Source of the DNA: Acidobacteriota bacterium
Lineage (GTDB): Bacteria > Acidobacteriota > Aminicenantia > Aminicenantales > Saccharicenantaceae
Assembly (NCBI GenBank): GCA_029569255.1
Contig: JAKQUO010000028.1
Coordinates: forward strand, 65,335 to 129,334
Length of the DNA: 64,000 nt
Reading direction: 5' to 3'
Shown here: in pieces, positions 1 to 7,528 of the stretch
Layout: the number at the start of each line of letters is the position of its first letter
Numbering within the stretch: the stretch's first letter is position 1
Program-made: the position numbers and the translations under genes
The notes under the pieces: generated by a model
Told to the model about the DNA's origin: nothing
What the model saw: the letters and a program-made list of their open reading frames with translations, nothing else
The model's database searches: none

Positions 1-2
1 CC

Positions 3-1211
3 GGGAAATCGGCCCAGATCCCCCTTTACGTCTGGCTCCCGGACGCCATGGAAGGGCCGACCCCGGTTTCGGCCCTCATCCACGCCGCCACCATGGTCAC
101 CGCCGGGGTTTACATGGTTTCGCGGCTCGGCGGGCTCTTCGCCGCGTCTCCCGCGGCCTCGGCGGTCGTCGCCTGGACCGGAGGGCTCACGGCCGTCTTC
201 GCGGCCACGGTCGCCCTCGTCCAGACCGACATCAAGCGGGTCCTGGCCTATTCGACCATCTCGCAGATCGGCTACATGTTCCTCGGCTGCGGCGTCGGGG
301 CCTGCGCGGCCGGGATGTTCCACTTGTTCACCCACGCCTTCTTCAAGAGCCTGCTCTTCCTGGCCGCGGGCAGCGTCATCCACGCCCTGGGCGGCGAGCA
401 GGACATGCGCCGCATGGGCGGCCTCAGGAAGCGGTTGCCGGTGACGTTCCCGGCCTTCCTCGTCGGGGCCATGGCCATCGCCGGCGTGCCTTTTCTCTCC
501 GGCTTCTTCTCCAAGGACGCCATCCTGACCAGCGCCTTCGCCGGCGGCCACTACGTTCTCTACGGATTGGGGCTGGCCGGGGCCGTCCTGACGGCTTTCT
601 ACGTGTTCCGGATGGTCTTCCTGACCTTCTATGGGGAACCGAGGGCGGCCGGCGCCCACCCCCGGGTCCGCGAATCGCCGCCGGTCATGACCGTTCCCCT
701 GGTCATCCTGGCCGCTCTCTCGGCCCTGGCGGGCTTGGCCGGGTTGCCCGTCCTTCTCGGCGGGAGAGCGGACCTGTTCGGCCGGTTCCTCGAGGGCGTC
801 GTCGTCCGGACGGCCCACCGCCTCGCGGCCTCCTCGGAAGTCCTGCTCATCCTGGCGGCCGCGGCCTCGGCCCTGGCCGGGATCTATCTGGCCTTCGTCT
901 TCTACCGCGGGTCGCCGGCGCTTCCGGCCCGCTCCGCGGCGCGTTTCCCCCGCCTCTACCGGCTTCTCACCGGAAAGTACTACGTCGACGAGGCCTATGA
1001 GGCCGCGATCGTCCGGCCCCTCGTCCGGGGCGCCGAGCTGGTCTATCGGCGTTTCGATCTCGAGGTCGTCGACGGCGCGCTCAACGCGTCGGCCGCGGCG
1101 GCCCGCGGGGCCGGCCAAGGGCTGAACACCGTCCAGAGCGGCCTCCTCCGCGATTACGCCCTGGCCTTCCTCCTCGGCGTCGTCATCTTCCTCGGAGCGC
1201 TGCTCCTGTGA
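3..1211 (+). CDS. nuoL: NADH-quinone oxidoreductase subunit L, C-terminal two thirds
   Basis: Antiporter-like membrane subunit of respiratory complex I, which couples NADH:quinone electron transfer to proton pumping. The frame is open from the window edge and reads straight into WLPDAMEGPTPVSALIHAAT, the hallmark of the proton-antiporter domain, followed by the HAFFKSLLFLAAGSVIH segment with its conserved lysine. About 402 residues are present against roughly 610-650 for the family, so the first 200 or so lie upstream. Many hydrophobic helices follow, and the C-terminal YYVDEAYEAAIVRPL segment fits the amphipathic helix region of NuoL. Its TGA overlaps the GTG start of nuoM (GTGA), so the two are translationally coupled. 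Identification is secure; only the 5' end is missing. Confidence 0.97.
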   Translation, partial: GKSAQIPLYVWLPDAMEGPTPVSALIHAATMVTAGVYMVSRLGGLFAASPAASAVVAWTGGLTAVFAATVALVQTDIKRVLAYSTISQIGYMFLGCGVGACAAGMFHLFTHAFFKSLLFLAAGSVIHALGGEQDMRRMGGLRKRLPVTFPAFLVGAMAIAGVPFLSGFFSKDAILTSAFAGGHYVLYGLGLAGAVLTAFYVFRMVFLTFYGEPRAAGAHPRVRESPPVMTVPLVILAALSALAGLAGLPVLLGGRADLFGRFLEGVVVRTAHRLAASSEVLLILAAAASALAGIYLAFVFYRGSPALPARSAARFPRLYRLLTGKYYVDEAYEAAIVRPLVRGAELVYRRFDLEVVDGALNASAAAARGAGQGLNTVQSGLLRDYALAFLLGVVIFLGALLL

Positions 1212-2779
1212 GCGCCTTCGCCTCGGCCCTCCCCCTCGTGAGCCTGGTCACGTTCCTGCCGCTTGCCGGGGCCGTCCTCCTCGTCTTCATCCGCGGCGAG
1301 TCGCTCAAGGCCGTCCGGGCGGCGGCCTTGGCCGTTTCGCTCCTGACCTTCGCCCTGTCGCTCTTTCTTTTCTTCGGCTTCGACGGCGCTTCCGGCCTGC
1401 CCGAGTTCGTCGAGCGCGCCTCCTGGCTGGGCCGGGGCCTCGACTACCACGTCGGCGTCGACGGGCTCAGCCTTTTCCTCGTCCTCCTGGCCGCCTTCCT
1501 CACGCCCATCGCCCTGCTCTCCTCCTGGCGGGCCGTCGGCGACCGGGTCAAGGAGTTCTCGGTCTTCATGCTCCTGCTCGAGACGGGCATGATCGGCGTC
1601 TTCGTCTCCCTGAACCTCTTTCTGTTCTATGTCTTCTGGGAGGCGATGCTCATCCCGATGTACTTCCTCATCGGCATCTGGGGCGGGCCGCGGCGGGTCT
1701 ACGCCACGATGAAGTTCGTGCTCTTCACCATGTTCGGCAGCCTGCTCATGCTGGTGGGCGTCTTCGTCCTCCACGCCGCCCATCACCAGGCGACCGGCGG
1801 CTACTCGCTGGCCATCGCCGACCTGGCCGGCCTGGCCCTCTCCCCCGCTCTCCAGACCTGGCTCTTCCTCGGCTTCGGGCTGGCCTTCGCCATCAAGGTG
1901 CCCCTTTTCCCGCTCCACACCTGGCTTCCCGACGCCCATGTCGAGGCGCCCACCGCGGCTTCCGTGCTCCTGGCCGCCGTCCTGCTGAAGATGGGCGCCT
2001 ACGGCTTCCTCAGGCTCGGCCTGCCCCTCTTCCCCCTGGCCGCGGCGTCGTTCGCCCCGGCGCTTTCGGTCCTGGCCGCCGTCGGGATCGTCTACGGCGG
2101 CCTGATGGCCCTCATCCAGAAGGACATGAAATCGCTCGTGGCCTATTCGAGCGTCAGCCACATGGGCCTCGTCATGCTGGCCGTCTTTTCGCTCAATTTC
2201 GAGGCCACCGAGGGGGCCATCTACCAGATGCTGAACCACGGCCTGAGCACGGGGGCCCTCTTCCTCTGCGTGGGCATCCTGTATGAACGAACCCACACGA
2301 GGAAGATCGCCGACCACGGAGGCGCGGCGGCGCGCATGCCCGTCTTCGCCGGGATCTTCCTCGTCGTCATGCTCTCGTCGGCGGGGCTGCCCGGTCTCAA
2401 CGGCTTCGCCGGCGAGATCCTGTGCTTCTTCGGCGTCTTCGCGGCGAACAAGGCCCTGGCCGCCGTGAGCGTCACGACCGTCATCCTGTCGGCCGCCTAT
2501 CTCCTCTGGCTCTATAGGCGGGTCCTGCTCGGCCCGCTGAAGGACCCGGGAGACCCGCGGCTCCGCGATCTCGACAAGCGCGAGCTCGCTTATCTCGTGC
2601 CCATCATCGTTCTCATCGTCTTCATGGGCCTTTTCCCCGGCGTCTTCCTGCGGAAGTTGGACGCGTCCGTCTCCCGGTATCTCGACGCCGTCAAGACCCC
2701 GGCCGCCGCGACCTTGGGCTTGGCCCCGGCTCCGGAGCGGGGCCAAACCGCGGAGAACCGCGCGGAGTTGGAGCGCTGA
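1208..2779 (+). CDS. nuoM: NADH-quinone oxidoreductase subunit M
   Basis: Second antiporter-like proton-pumping subunit of complex I, 523 residues, a normal length. The start is GTG inside the nuoL stop. Visible family features are the YHVGVDGLSLFLVLL segment, the glutamate in FYVFWEAMLIPMYFLIGIWG, the lysine in GLAFAIKVPLFPLHTWLPDAH and the QKDMKSLVAYSSVSHMG loop. About 14 membrane helices are expected. The last 30 residues form an unusual soluble tail rich in Ala, Pro and Glu. nuoN begins one base after the stop, so nuoL-nuoM-nuoN are one transcript in the canonical nuo gene order. Certain by motif and order. Confidence 0.98.
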   Translation: MSAFASALPLVSLVTFLPLAGAVLLVFIRGESLKAVRAAALAVSLLTFALSLFLFFGFDGASGLPEFVERASWLGRGLDYHVGVDGLSLFLVLLAAFLTPIALLSSWRAVGDRVKEFSVFMLLLETGMIGVFVSLNLFLFYVFWEAMLIPMYFLIGIWGGPRRVYATMKFVLFTMFGSLLMLVGVFVLHAAHHQATGGYSLAIADLAGLALSPALQTWLFLGFGLAFAIKVPLFPLHTWLPDAHVEAPTAASVLLAAVLLKMGAYGFLRLGLPLFPLAAASFAPALSVLAAVGIVYGGLMALIQKDMKSLVAYSSVSHMGLVMLAVFSLNFEATEGAIYQMLNHGLSTGALFLCVGILYERTHTRKIADHGGAAARMPVFAGIFLVVMLSSAGLPGLNGFAGEILCFFGVFAANKALAAVSVTTVILSAAYLLWLYRRVLLGPLKDPGDPRLRDLDKRELAYLVPIIVLIVFMGLFPGVFLRKLDASVSRYLDAVKTPAAATLGLAPAPERGQTAENRAELER

Positions 2780-2780
2780 G

Positions 2781-4190
2781 ATGGGTTCTCCCCTGGCCCT
2801 CGCTCCTCTCCTGGCCGTCACAGCCGGGGCGCTCGCCGTCCTGCTTCTCGAAGCTTTCCTGAGAAAGAAGGATTCCGAGGCCCCGGCCGCTCTGACCGTC
2901 GCCGCGCTGCTTACCGCCGGTTTCTTCACGGTCCTATCGTGGGGCGAGCCGGGTCTCGGCGCCTTCGGCGGCCGCCTCGTCCTCGACCCCTTGGCCCGGT
3001 TCCTGATAGTCATTTTCGTCGCGCTCGGCGTCTTCGTCGCTCTCATGGGCCTGAAATACGCCGCCCGAATGGGATTGGCCCTCGGTCCGTTCTGCGGGCT
3101 CCTCCTTCTGGCCGTGGCCGGTCTGATGATCATGGTCTCGACCGGGGACTGGCTCGTCGTCTTCCTCGGCCTCGAGGTCCTTTCGGTCTCGTCTTACGCC
3201 CTGACCGGGCTGCGACTGCGCGACCGGACCTCGTCGGAAGCGGCGGCCAAGTATTTCCTCATGGGCAGCTTCGCCGCGGCCTTCTTCGTCTTCGGCCTGG
3301 CCCTCGTCTTCGGAACGTCCGGCCGGCTCGAGCTCGGGAGCGGCGTCCCGGGGGCGGCCGCCCTGGCCGGCCTCGGCCTCATCGTCTCGGCGCTTTTCTT
3401 CAAGATCGCCGTCGCCCCGTTCCACATGTGGGCCCCCGACGTATACGAGGGCGCCCCGACCCCGGTCACCGTCTTCCTCACCATCGCCCCCAAGGCGGCC
3501 GGGCTGGCCGTCCTTCTCCGGGCCCTTTCACCGATCCTGCGCGCGGAGGGCGCGGCGGCGGTCCTCTCCCCGGCCCTTAGCGCGGCGGCCGTCCTGACCA
3601 TGTTCGCCGGCAATCTCGCCGCGCTCCGGCAGACGAGCCTCAAGCGGCTCCTGGCCTATTCCTCGATCGCCCATTCGGGCTACCTGCTCGTCGCCGTCGT
3701 CGCCCGCGACGCGGCCGGCCTGGTCTTCTACGCGGCGGTCTACCTGTTCATGAACGCGGGCGCGTTCGGCGTTCTCATCGCCCTGTCCGGACGGGGATTC
3801 GAGCGGACGTCGCTCGACGACATCGCCGGCCTGGGGCGCCGCAAGCCCTGGCTGGCCGCCCCTCTGGCGATCTTCCTCTTATCGCTGGCCGGATTCCCGC
3901 CGACGGCCGGGTTCCTGGCCAAGTTCTACGTCTTCGGGGCCGCCGTCCGGGAAGGCCATATCGCCCTGACCGTGGCGGCCGTCTTGGCCAGCCTCGTCTC
4001 CGTGGCCTACTACCTGAAGGTCATCGTGGCGATGTATATGCGGGAGGGAGAAGCGGAGCAGGAGCCTTGGCTCGAAGAACCGGCCCTGTATCTTGTCGTT
4101 TTCCTGTGCCTTTTCGGCGTCGTCGAGCTCGGGCTCTGGCCGGGGAACCTCCTGACGATCATCCGCCAGGCGCTCCCAGGCTTCTTCTAA
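2781..4190 (+). CDS. nuoN: NADH-quinone oxidoreductase subunit N
   Basis: Third antiporter-like subunit of complex I, 469 residues. Recognised by the proton-antiporter core: FLGLEVLSVSSYALTGL (conserved glutamate), SALFFKIAVAPFHMWAPDVY (lysine and the AP-H-WAPDVYEGAPTPV signature) and LKRLLAYSSIAHSGYLLV. Fourteen or so hydrophobic helices span the whole protein. It follows nuoM by one base and is the last gene of the operon; a short palindromic element follows before the convergent transporter gene. Nothing is unusual about it. Confidence 0.98.
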   Translation: MGSPLALAPLLAVTAGALAVLLLEAFLRKKDSEAPAALTVAALLTAGFFTVLSWGEPGLGAFGGRLVLDPLARFLIVIFVALGVFVALMGLKYAARMGLALGPFCGLLLLAVAGLMIMVSTGDWLVVFLGLEVLSVSSYALTGLRLRDRTSSEAAAKYFLMGSFAAAFFVFGLALVFGTSGRLELGSGVPGAAALAGLGLIVSALFFKIAVAPFHMWAPDVYEGAPTPVTVFLTIAPKAAGLAVLLRALSPILRAEGAAAVLSPALSAAAVLTMFAGNLAALRQTSLKRLLAYSSIAHSGYLLVAVVARDAAGLVFYAAVYLFMNAGAFGVLIALSGRGFERTSLDDIAGLGRRKPWLAAPLAIFLLSLAGFPPTAGFLAKFYVFGAAVREGHIALTVAAVLASLVSVAYYLKVIVAMYMREGEAEQEPWLEEPALYLVVFLCLFGVVELGLWPGNLLTIIRQALPGFF

Positions 4191-4195
4191 GACGC

Positions 4196-4222
4196 GGGGA
4201 CGCGTACCCGGCACATGTCCCC
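4196..4222. repeat. Imperfect palindrome, REP-like element copy 1
   Basis: The half-sites GGGGACGCGTACC and GGCACATGTCCCC face each other around a single base and pair at 10 of 13 positions. It fills the gap between nuoN and the convergent MFS gene. A closely related element lies at 18728-18757. There is no T tract, so it is not a standard terminator on either strand. Its intergenic position and re-occurrence suggest a repetitive extragenic palindrome family; this is inference from two copies. Confidence 0.5.
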
Positions 4223-4226
4223 AAGT

Positions 4227-5458
4227 TCAGTCGAGGGCCTTGCCGGCCGTCTCCGGGATGCCGGTCCAGAAGAGCGTCGCCGCGAGGAAGGCCGCGGCGA
4301 TCAAGGTGAACGAGAAGCCGAAACCCCGCGTCTCGGCCAGCGAGCCGACGACGAAGGGGGCCGCGGCGCTGACGATCCGCCCGGTGTTGTAAGTGATGCC
4401 CTGGGCCGTGGCCCGGACGGCCGTGGGATAGAGCTCGGCGGTCAGGGCGCCGAAACCGGTGAAGTAGCCCGTGCCGAAGAAGGCCACGAAAGGCCCGAGG
4501 GCCAGCAGCAGGAGCGGCTGGCGGGCCCGGGAGTAGAGGAGCATGAAGACTGCGGCGACGGCGAGGAAGCCGACGTACGACCGTTTCCGGCCGAGCCGGT
4601 CGCTGATGAAGCCGAAGCTGACGTAGCCGAGCCACATGCCGGCCTGCATGAAGATGACGAGAGCGGACATCGTCCGCGGACCGAGCCCGAGGCCCCCCTT
4701 CTCCGGGGCCATCGACAGGTAGGCCGGGAGCCAGAGGTTGAAGCCCCACCAGGCGAACATGGTGCAGGCGTTCATCGCGGTGACCAGGAGCGTCAGCCGC
4801 AGCCGCTGGCGGCCGAAGATCTCGCCGAAACCGGCCCGAACGCCCGGCGCCCCCGCCCGGACGGCCTTCCAGATCTCCGGCTCCTCGACCCGTTTCTGGA
4901 TCCACAGGGTGAAGAAGGCCGGCGCGACCCCGACGAAAAAGACGGCGCGCCAGCCCCAAGCGGGCAGGACGAGGGCGGCCCGGCCGCCGCCAGGGCGTAG
5001 CCCACGGCCCAGGAGCTCTGGACGACGCCCAGGGCCTTGCCCCGGTGGCGGGCCGGCCAGGTCTCGGAGACGAGCGACGCCCCGCTGGCCCACTCGCCGC
5101 CCATGCCCAGGCCGAGGAAGACGCGGAAAACGGCCAGCATGGCGACCCCCGTGGCGAAGCCGCAGGCCGCCGTGAAGACCGAGTAGATCAGGATGCTGGC
5201 CATGAGGGCCTTGCGCCTGCCGAAGCGGTCGGCCAGGACGCCGAAGACGAGGCCCCCGGCCGCCGAGGCCGCGAGCGTCAGCGAGCCCAGGAGCCCGGCC
5301 GTGGCCTTGGTCATGCCCAAGTCGGCCATGAGCGCCGCCAGGACCATGGCCCAGAGCATGACGTCGAAGGAGTCGAGCATCCAGCCGAAGGCCGCGGCGA
5401 CCAGGGCCCGGCGGGCGTCCGGGGAGGCCTCCCGCCACCAGGTGAAGCGGGACCTCAA
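4227..5458 (-). pseudogene. MFS metabolite:H+ symporter, split by a frameshift
   Basis: A 12-helix major facilitator transporter, resembling NanT/SHS or aromatic-acid symporters. The N-terminal frame (TTG start at 5458) carries LADRFGRRKALMASI (loop 2-3 motif) and FLGLGMGGEWASGASLVSET, then loses homology after YALAAA near 4985. The remainder, from ALVLPAWGWRAVFF through the second DRLGRKR motif to PETAGKALD, is in another frame. One missing base in the GC-only run around 4975-4992 would restore a protein of about 410 residues. A real inactivating mutation and a sequencing or assembly error are both possible; codon use and motifs are otherwise intact, which favours error or very recent loss. 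The TTG start overlaps the stop of the small upstream ORF. The substrate cannot be deduced. Confidence 0.8.
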
Positions 5459-5568
5459 CGGATCTCCATGCCGTTCAGGCGCAAATAGATGATGCAGCCG
5501 ACCCCGTAAACGACCCAGCCGATGAGCGAAACGACCCCCAGGCCGATCGCGCCGTACGGGATGCCCAT
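5455..5568 (-). CDS. Small single-helix membrane protein (37 aa) coupled to the MFS transporter
   Basis: A 37-residue ORF beginning MGIPYGAIGLGVVSLIGWVV and ending in the polar segment LRLNGMEIR. It is one hydrophobic helix with glycine spacing. Its TGA stop overlaps the TTG start of the transporter (TTGA), so the two are probably translated together. A TATAAG -10 box ends six bases before the ATG, so the transcript may be leaderless. Size, topology and position resemble the small accessory subunits found next to NSS/SSS symporters, although those accompany other transporter families. I do not recognise a named family; no function is claimed beyond a likely partner of the transporter. Confidence 0.6.
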   Translation of the reverse strand: MGIPYGAIGLGVVSLIGWVVYGVGCIIYLRLNGMEIR

Positions 5569-5574
5569 GGCCCG

Positions 5575-5580
5575 CTTATA
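5575..5580 (-). promoter_or_regulatory. -10 box for the small ORF/MFS unit, possibly leaderless
   Basis: TATAAG on the minus strand, six bases upstream of the ATG at 5568. Initiation at the usual distance would start the RNA at or within a base or two of the start codon. No convincing -35 box is visible at 16-18 bases, and there is no Shine-Dalgarno sequence. Confidence 0.45.
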
Positions 5581-5584
5581 GCAC

Positions 5585-5613
5585 AAAAGCCCGGTCCTCA
5601 GGTAGGTCCGGGC
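5585..5613 (-). terminator. Rho-independent terminator of rnpB
   Basis: On the minus strand GCCCGGACC and GGACCGGGC form a stem with one A-A mismatch around a seven-base loop, followed directly by TTTTG. It lies 21 bases beyond the 3' strand of the RNase P P1 helix and just before the -10 box of the next gene. Confidence 0.65.
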
Positions 5614-5633
5614 CCATCGGGGGAAGAAAGAAC

Positions 5634-6014
5634 GGCCGGAGCGGGGTCATAAGCCGGATCCTGTGCCCGCTCGCGCGGGCGACGGTCATTTGTCTAGGTC
5701 CCGGGTTGCCCCGGGACTCGAGCGGCCGACCCGCCCCCTGGGACGGGCCGTCCCAAAACGGGGCCCGTTTGGCCTTGCTCCGGATGGGGTTTGCCGTGCC
5801 CCCGGCGTCGCCGCCGGGGCGGTGAGCTCTTACCTCGCCATTTCACCCTTGCTCCCCGGGAAGCTCGCGCCCCCGGGGGGCGGTGTGTTTTCTGTGGCAC
5901 TTTCCCCCGGTCGCCCGGCGTCGCTGTTAGCGACCATCCTGCCCTTCGGAGTCCGGACTTTCCTCCTCTCCCCCCTCGCGGGAAGGAGAGGCGACCGTCT
6001 CGCCCGCTCCGGCC
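5634..6014 (-). ncRNA. rnpB: RNase P RNA, bacterial type A
   Basis: Catalytic RNA that trims tRNA 5' leaders. The 5' region contains GAGGAAAGTCCGGACTCC (conserved region I), then ACAGAAAACACACCGCC-like core sequence, GGTAAGAGCTCACCG, and the 3' motif ACAGGATCCGGCTTATG. P1 closes precisely: GGCCGGAGCGGG at the 5' end pairs with CCCGCTCCGGCC at the 3' end, which sets the limits used here (about 381 nt). A terminator follows at 5585-5613. Remarkably, the first 88 nt lie inside the coding sequence of the upstream response regulator, whose stop codon is at 5927-5929. A TATAAA box at 6021-6026 sits exactly where an independent promoter is expected. Identity is certain; the ends are inferred from P1. 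Confidence 0.96.
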
Positions 6015-7381
6015 GTTACCTTTATACCGTATTGCTCGAGTTTTTTGTAGAGGTTCGACCGCGGCGTGTCGATCTCCCGGGCCGTCTGGGAGATGTTCCA
6101 GCGGTTGGCTTCCAGCTTGGCCAGCAGGAAGTCCCGCTCGGCCAGGTCGCGGAACTCGCGCAGCGTCCTGACCCCGGAGGGGTCCGGGAGCGCCGCCGCG
6201 GCCTTCTCCCGGAGCGGCTCCGGCAGGTCCTGCGGCCCGATCGTCTCCTTCTCGGACATGATCATCAGGCGCTCGACGATGTTCTTGAGCTCCCGGACGT
6301 TGCCCTTCCAGGCGTACCGGGTCAGGGCGGCCATGGCCTCCGGCGAGAACTTGCGGGGCTTGAAGTTGTTCTCCTCGGCGAAGGCCCGCGAGAAGTAATC
6401 GACGAGGAGCGGGATGTCCTCGGGCCGCTCCCGCAGGGCCGGCGAGTAGAGGGGCACGACGTTGAGCCGGAAGTAGAGGTCTTCCCGGAAGCGGCCCTCC
6501 CGGATCTCCTCGCGCAGGTCCTTGTTGGTGGCCGCGACGACCCGGACGTCGACCTTGGAGATCCGGCTCGAGCCGACCTTCTGGACCTCCCCCTCCTCGA
6601 GGACGCGGAGGACCTTGGACTGGGTCCTGAGGCTCATGTCGCCGACCTCGTCGAGGAAGATCGTGCCGCCGTCGGCCTGCTCGAACTTGCCGGTCTTCTT
6701 CTCCGTCGCCCCGGTGAAGGAGCCCTTCTCGTGGCCGAAGAGCTCCGACTCGATGAGCTCCTCCGGGATGGCGGCGCAGTTGACCTGGACGAAGGGCTCC
6801 CGGGCCCGGAGGCTGTGGGCGTGGATGGACCGGGCCACGAGCTCCTTGCCCGTGCCGCTCTCGCCGTAGACGAGGACGGTGGCGTTGGTCGGCGCGATCT
6901 TGAGGACCTCCTTCCAGAGGTTCTGGACGAGGGGGTGGCTGCCGACGATCTCGTAGCGCTTCTCGGCCTTCTTCTTGAGGTCCTGGCACTCGCGGCTGAG
7001 GCGGGTCTTCTGCAGGGCGTTGCGGATGCCGATGAGGACCCGCTCGCGGTGGAGCGGCTTCTCCAGGAAATCGAAGGCCCCGAGCTTGGTCGCCTCGACC
7101 GCCGCCTGGATCGTCCCCTGGCCGGAGATCATGATGACCTCGGGGACGTAAGGCCGCTCCCGGAGCTCGGCCAGGACCTCGAGCCCGCTCTTGCCGGGCA
7201 TGCGGATGTCGAGCAGGACGAGATCGATGCCGACGACGTCGCGGAGCGTCTCCAGGCCGTCCTCGCCGGTGGCCGCCTCGAAGTACTCGTAGCCCTCGTA
7301 CTCGAGGATCATCTTCAGGGACTTCCGGATCCCCTCCTCGTCGTCGACGACCAGGATGCGGGCCTTCCTCTCGGGCTTCAT
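5927..7381 (-). CDS. Sigma-54-dependent response regulator (NtrX/AtoC type)
   Basis: A 484-residue transcription activator for sigma-54 promoters. Receiver domain 8-120 with acidic pair D13/D14, phospho-acceptor D58 and K108. AAA+ domain from about 145: Walker A GESGTGKE at 173-180, sigma-54 contact loop GSFTGA at 220-225 (the A-to-S form usual in NtrX-like proteins), Walker B IFLDEVGD around 241-248. Fis-type helix-turn-helix ends near KKLEQYGIKV. The ATG at 7381 is chosen because the receiver starts there (MKPERKARILVVDDE); upstream reading frame is noncoding and holds the promoter. The last 28 residues are encoded by the RNase P RNA 5' region and look like a dispensable read-through tail. 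No cognate histidine kinase is adjacent, and no target is evident. Confidence 0.93.
   Translation of the reverse strand: MKPERKARILVVDDEEGIRKSLKMILEYEGYEYFEAATGEDGLETLRDVVGIDLVLLDIRMPGKSGLEVLAELRERPYVPEVIMISGQGTIQAAVEATKLGAFDFLEKPLHRERVLIGIRNALQKTRLSRECQDLKKKAEKRYEIVGSHPLVQNLWKEVLKIAPTNATVLVYGESGTGKELVARSIHAHSLRAREPFVQVNCAAIPEELIESELFGHEKGSFTGATEKKTGKFEQADGGTIFLDEVGDMSLRTQSKVLRVLEEGEVQKVGSSRISKVDVRVVAATNKDLREEIREGRFREDLYFRLNVVPLYSPALRERPEDIPLLVDYFSRAFAEENNFKPRKFSPEAMAALTRYAWKGNVRELKNIVERLMIMSEKETIGPQDLPEPLREKAAAALPDPSGVRTLREFRDLAERDFLLAKLEANRWNISQTAREIDTPRSNLYKKLEQYGIKVTAGAGETVASPSREGGEEESPDSEGQDGR
6021..6026 (-). promoter_or_regulatory. -10 box of rnpB, inside the regulator gene
   Basis: TATAAA on the minus strand lies six bases upstream of the first base of the P1 helix. 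It is made from the Gly-Ile-Lys codons of the regulator's last conserved residues. The -35 region (TACAAA-like) is poor. The exact spacing to the mature 5' end is the main support. Confidence 0.5.
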
Positions 7382-7403
7382 GGGGGCGCGACCTCCCGGC
7401 CGG

Positions 7404-7432
7404 ATTCTAGCACACTCGACGGGGCCGGCCAA
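7404..7432 (-). promoter_or_regulatory. Promoter of the sigma-54 regulator gene
   Basis: TTGGCC, 17 bases, TAGAAT on the minus strand. Transcription would start about 16 bases before the ATG at 7381. It is divergent from the promoter at 7471-7498. Confidence 0.6.
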
Positions 7433-7470
7433 ATCGGCCCCGTCGCCGCGGCCCGCCCCGGGGGGCGGGG

Positions 7471-7498
7471 TTGACGGCCCCGGACCTTGTGATAGACT
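7471..7498 (+). promoter_or_regulatory. Promoter of the M16/M29 peptidase operon
   Basis: TTGACG, 16 bases, TAGACT. Transcription would begin about 25 bases before the ATG at 7529. The leader is GC-rich with only a weak GGGGCG ribosome-binding sequence. Confidence 0.55.
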
Positions 7499-7528
7499 GG
7501 CGCTGTCAGGCTCGTACCGGGGCGCGGC

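Noticed and set aside
1154-3133. Long open frame antisense to nuoM/nuoN, and many similar ones across the window
   Set aside because: High GC suppresses stop codons in all frames; the translations are low-complexity (Arg, Glu, Gly rich) and lie fully opposite well-identified genes.
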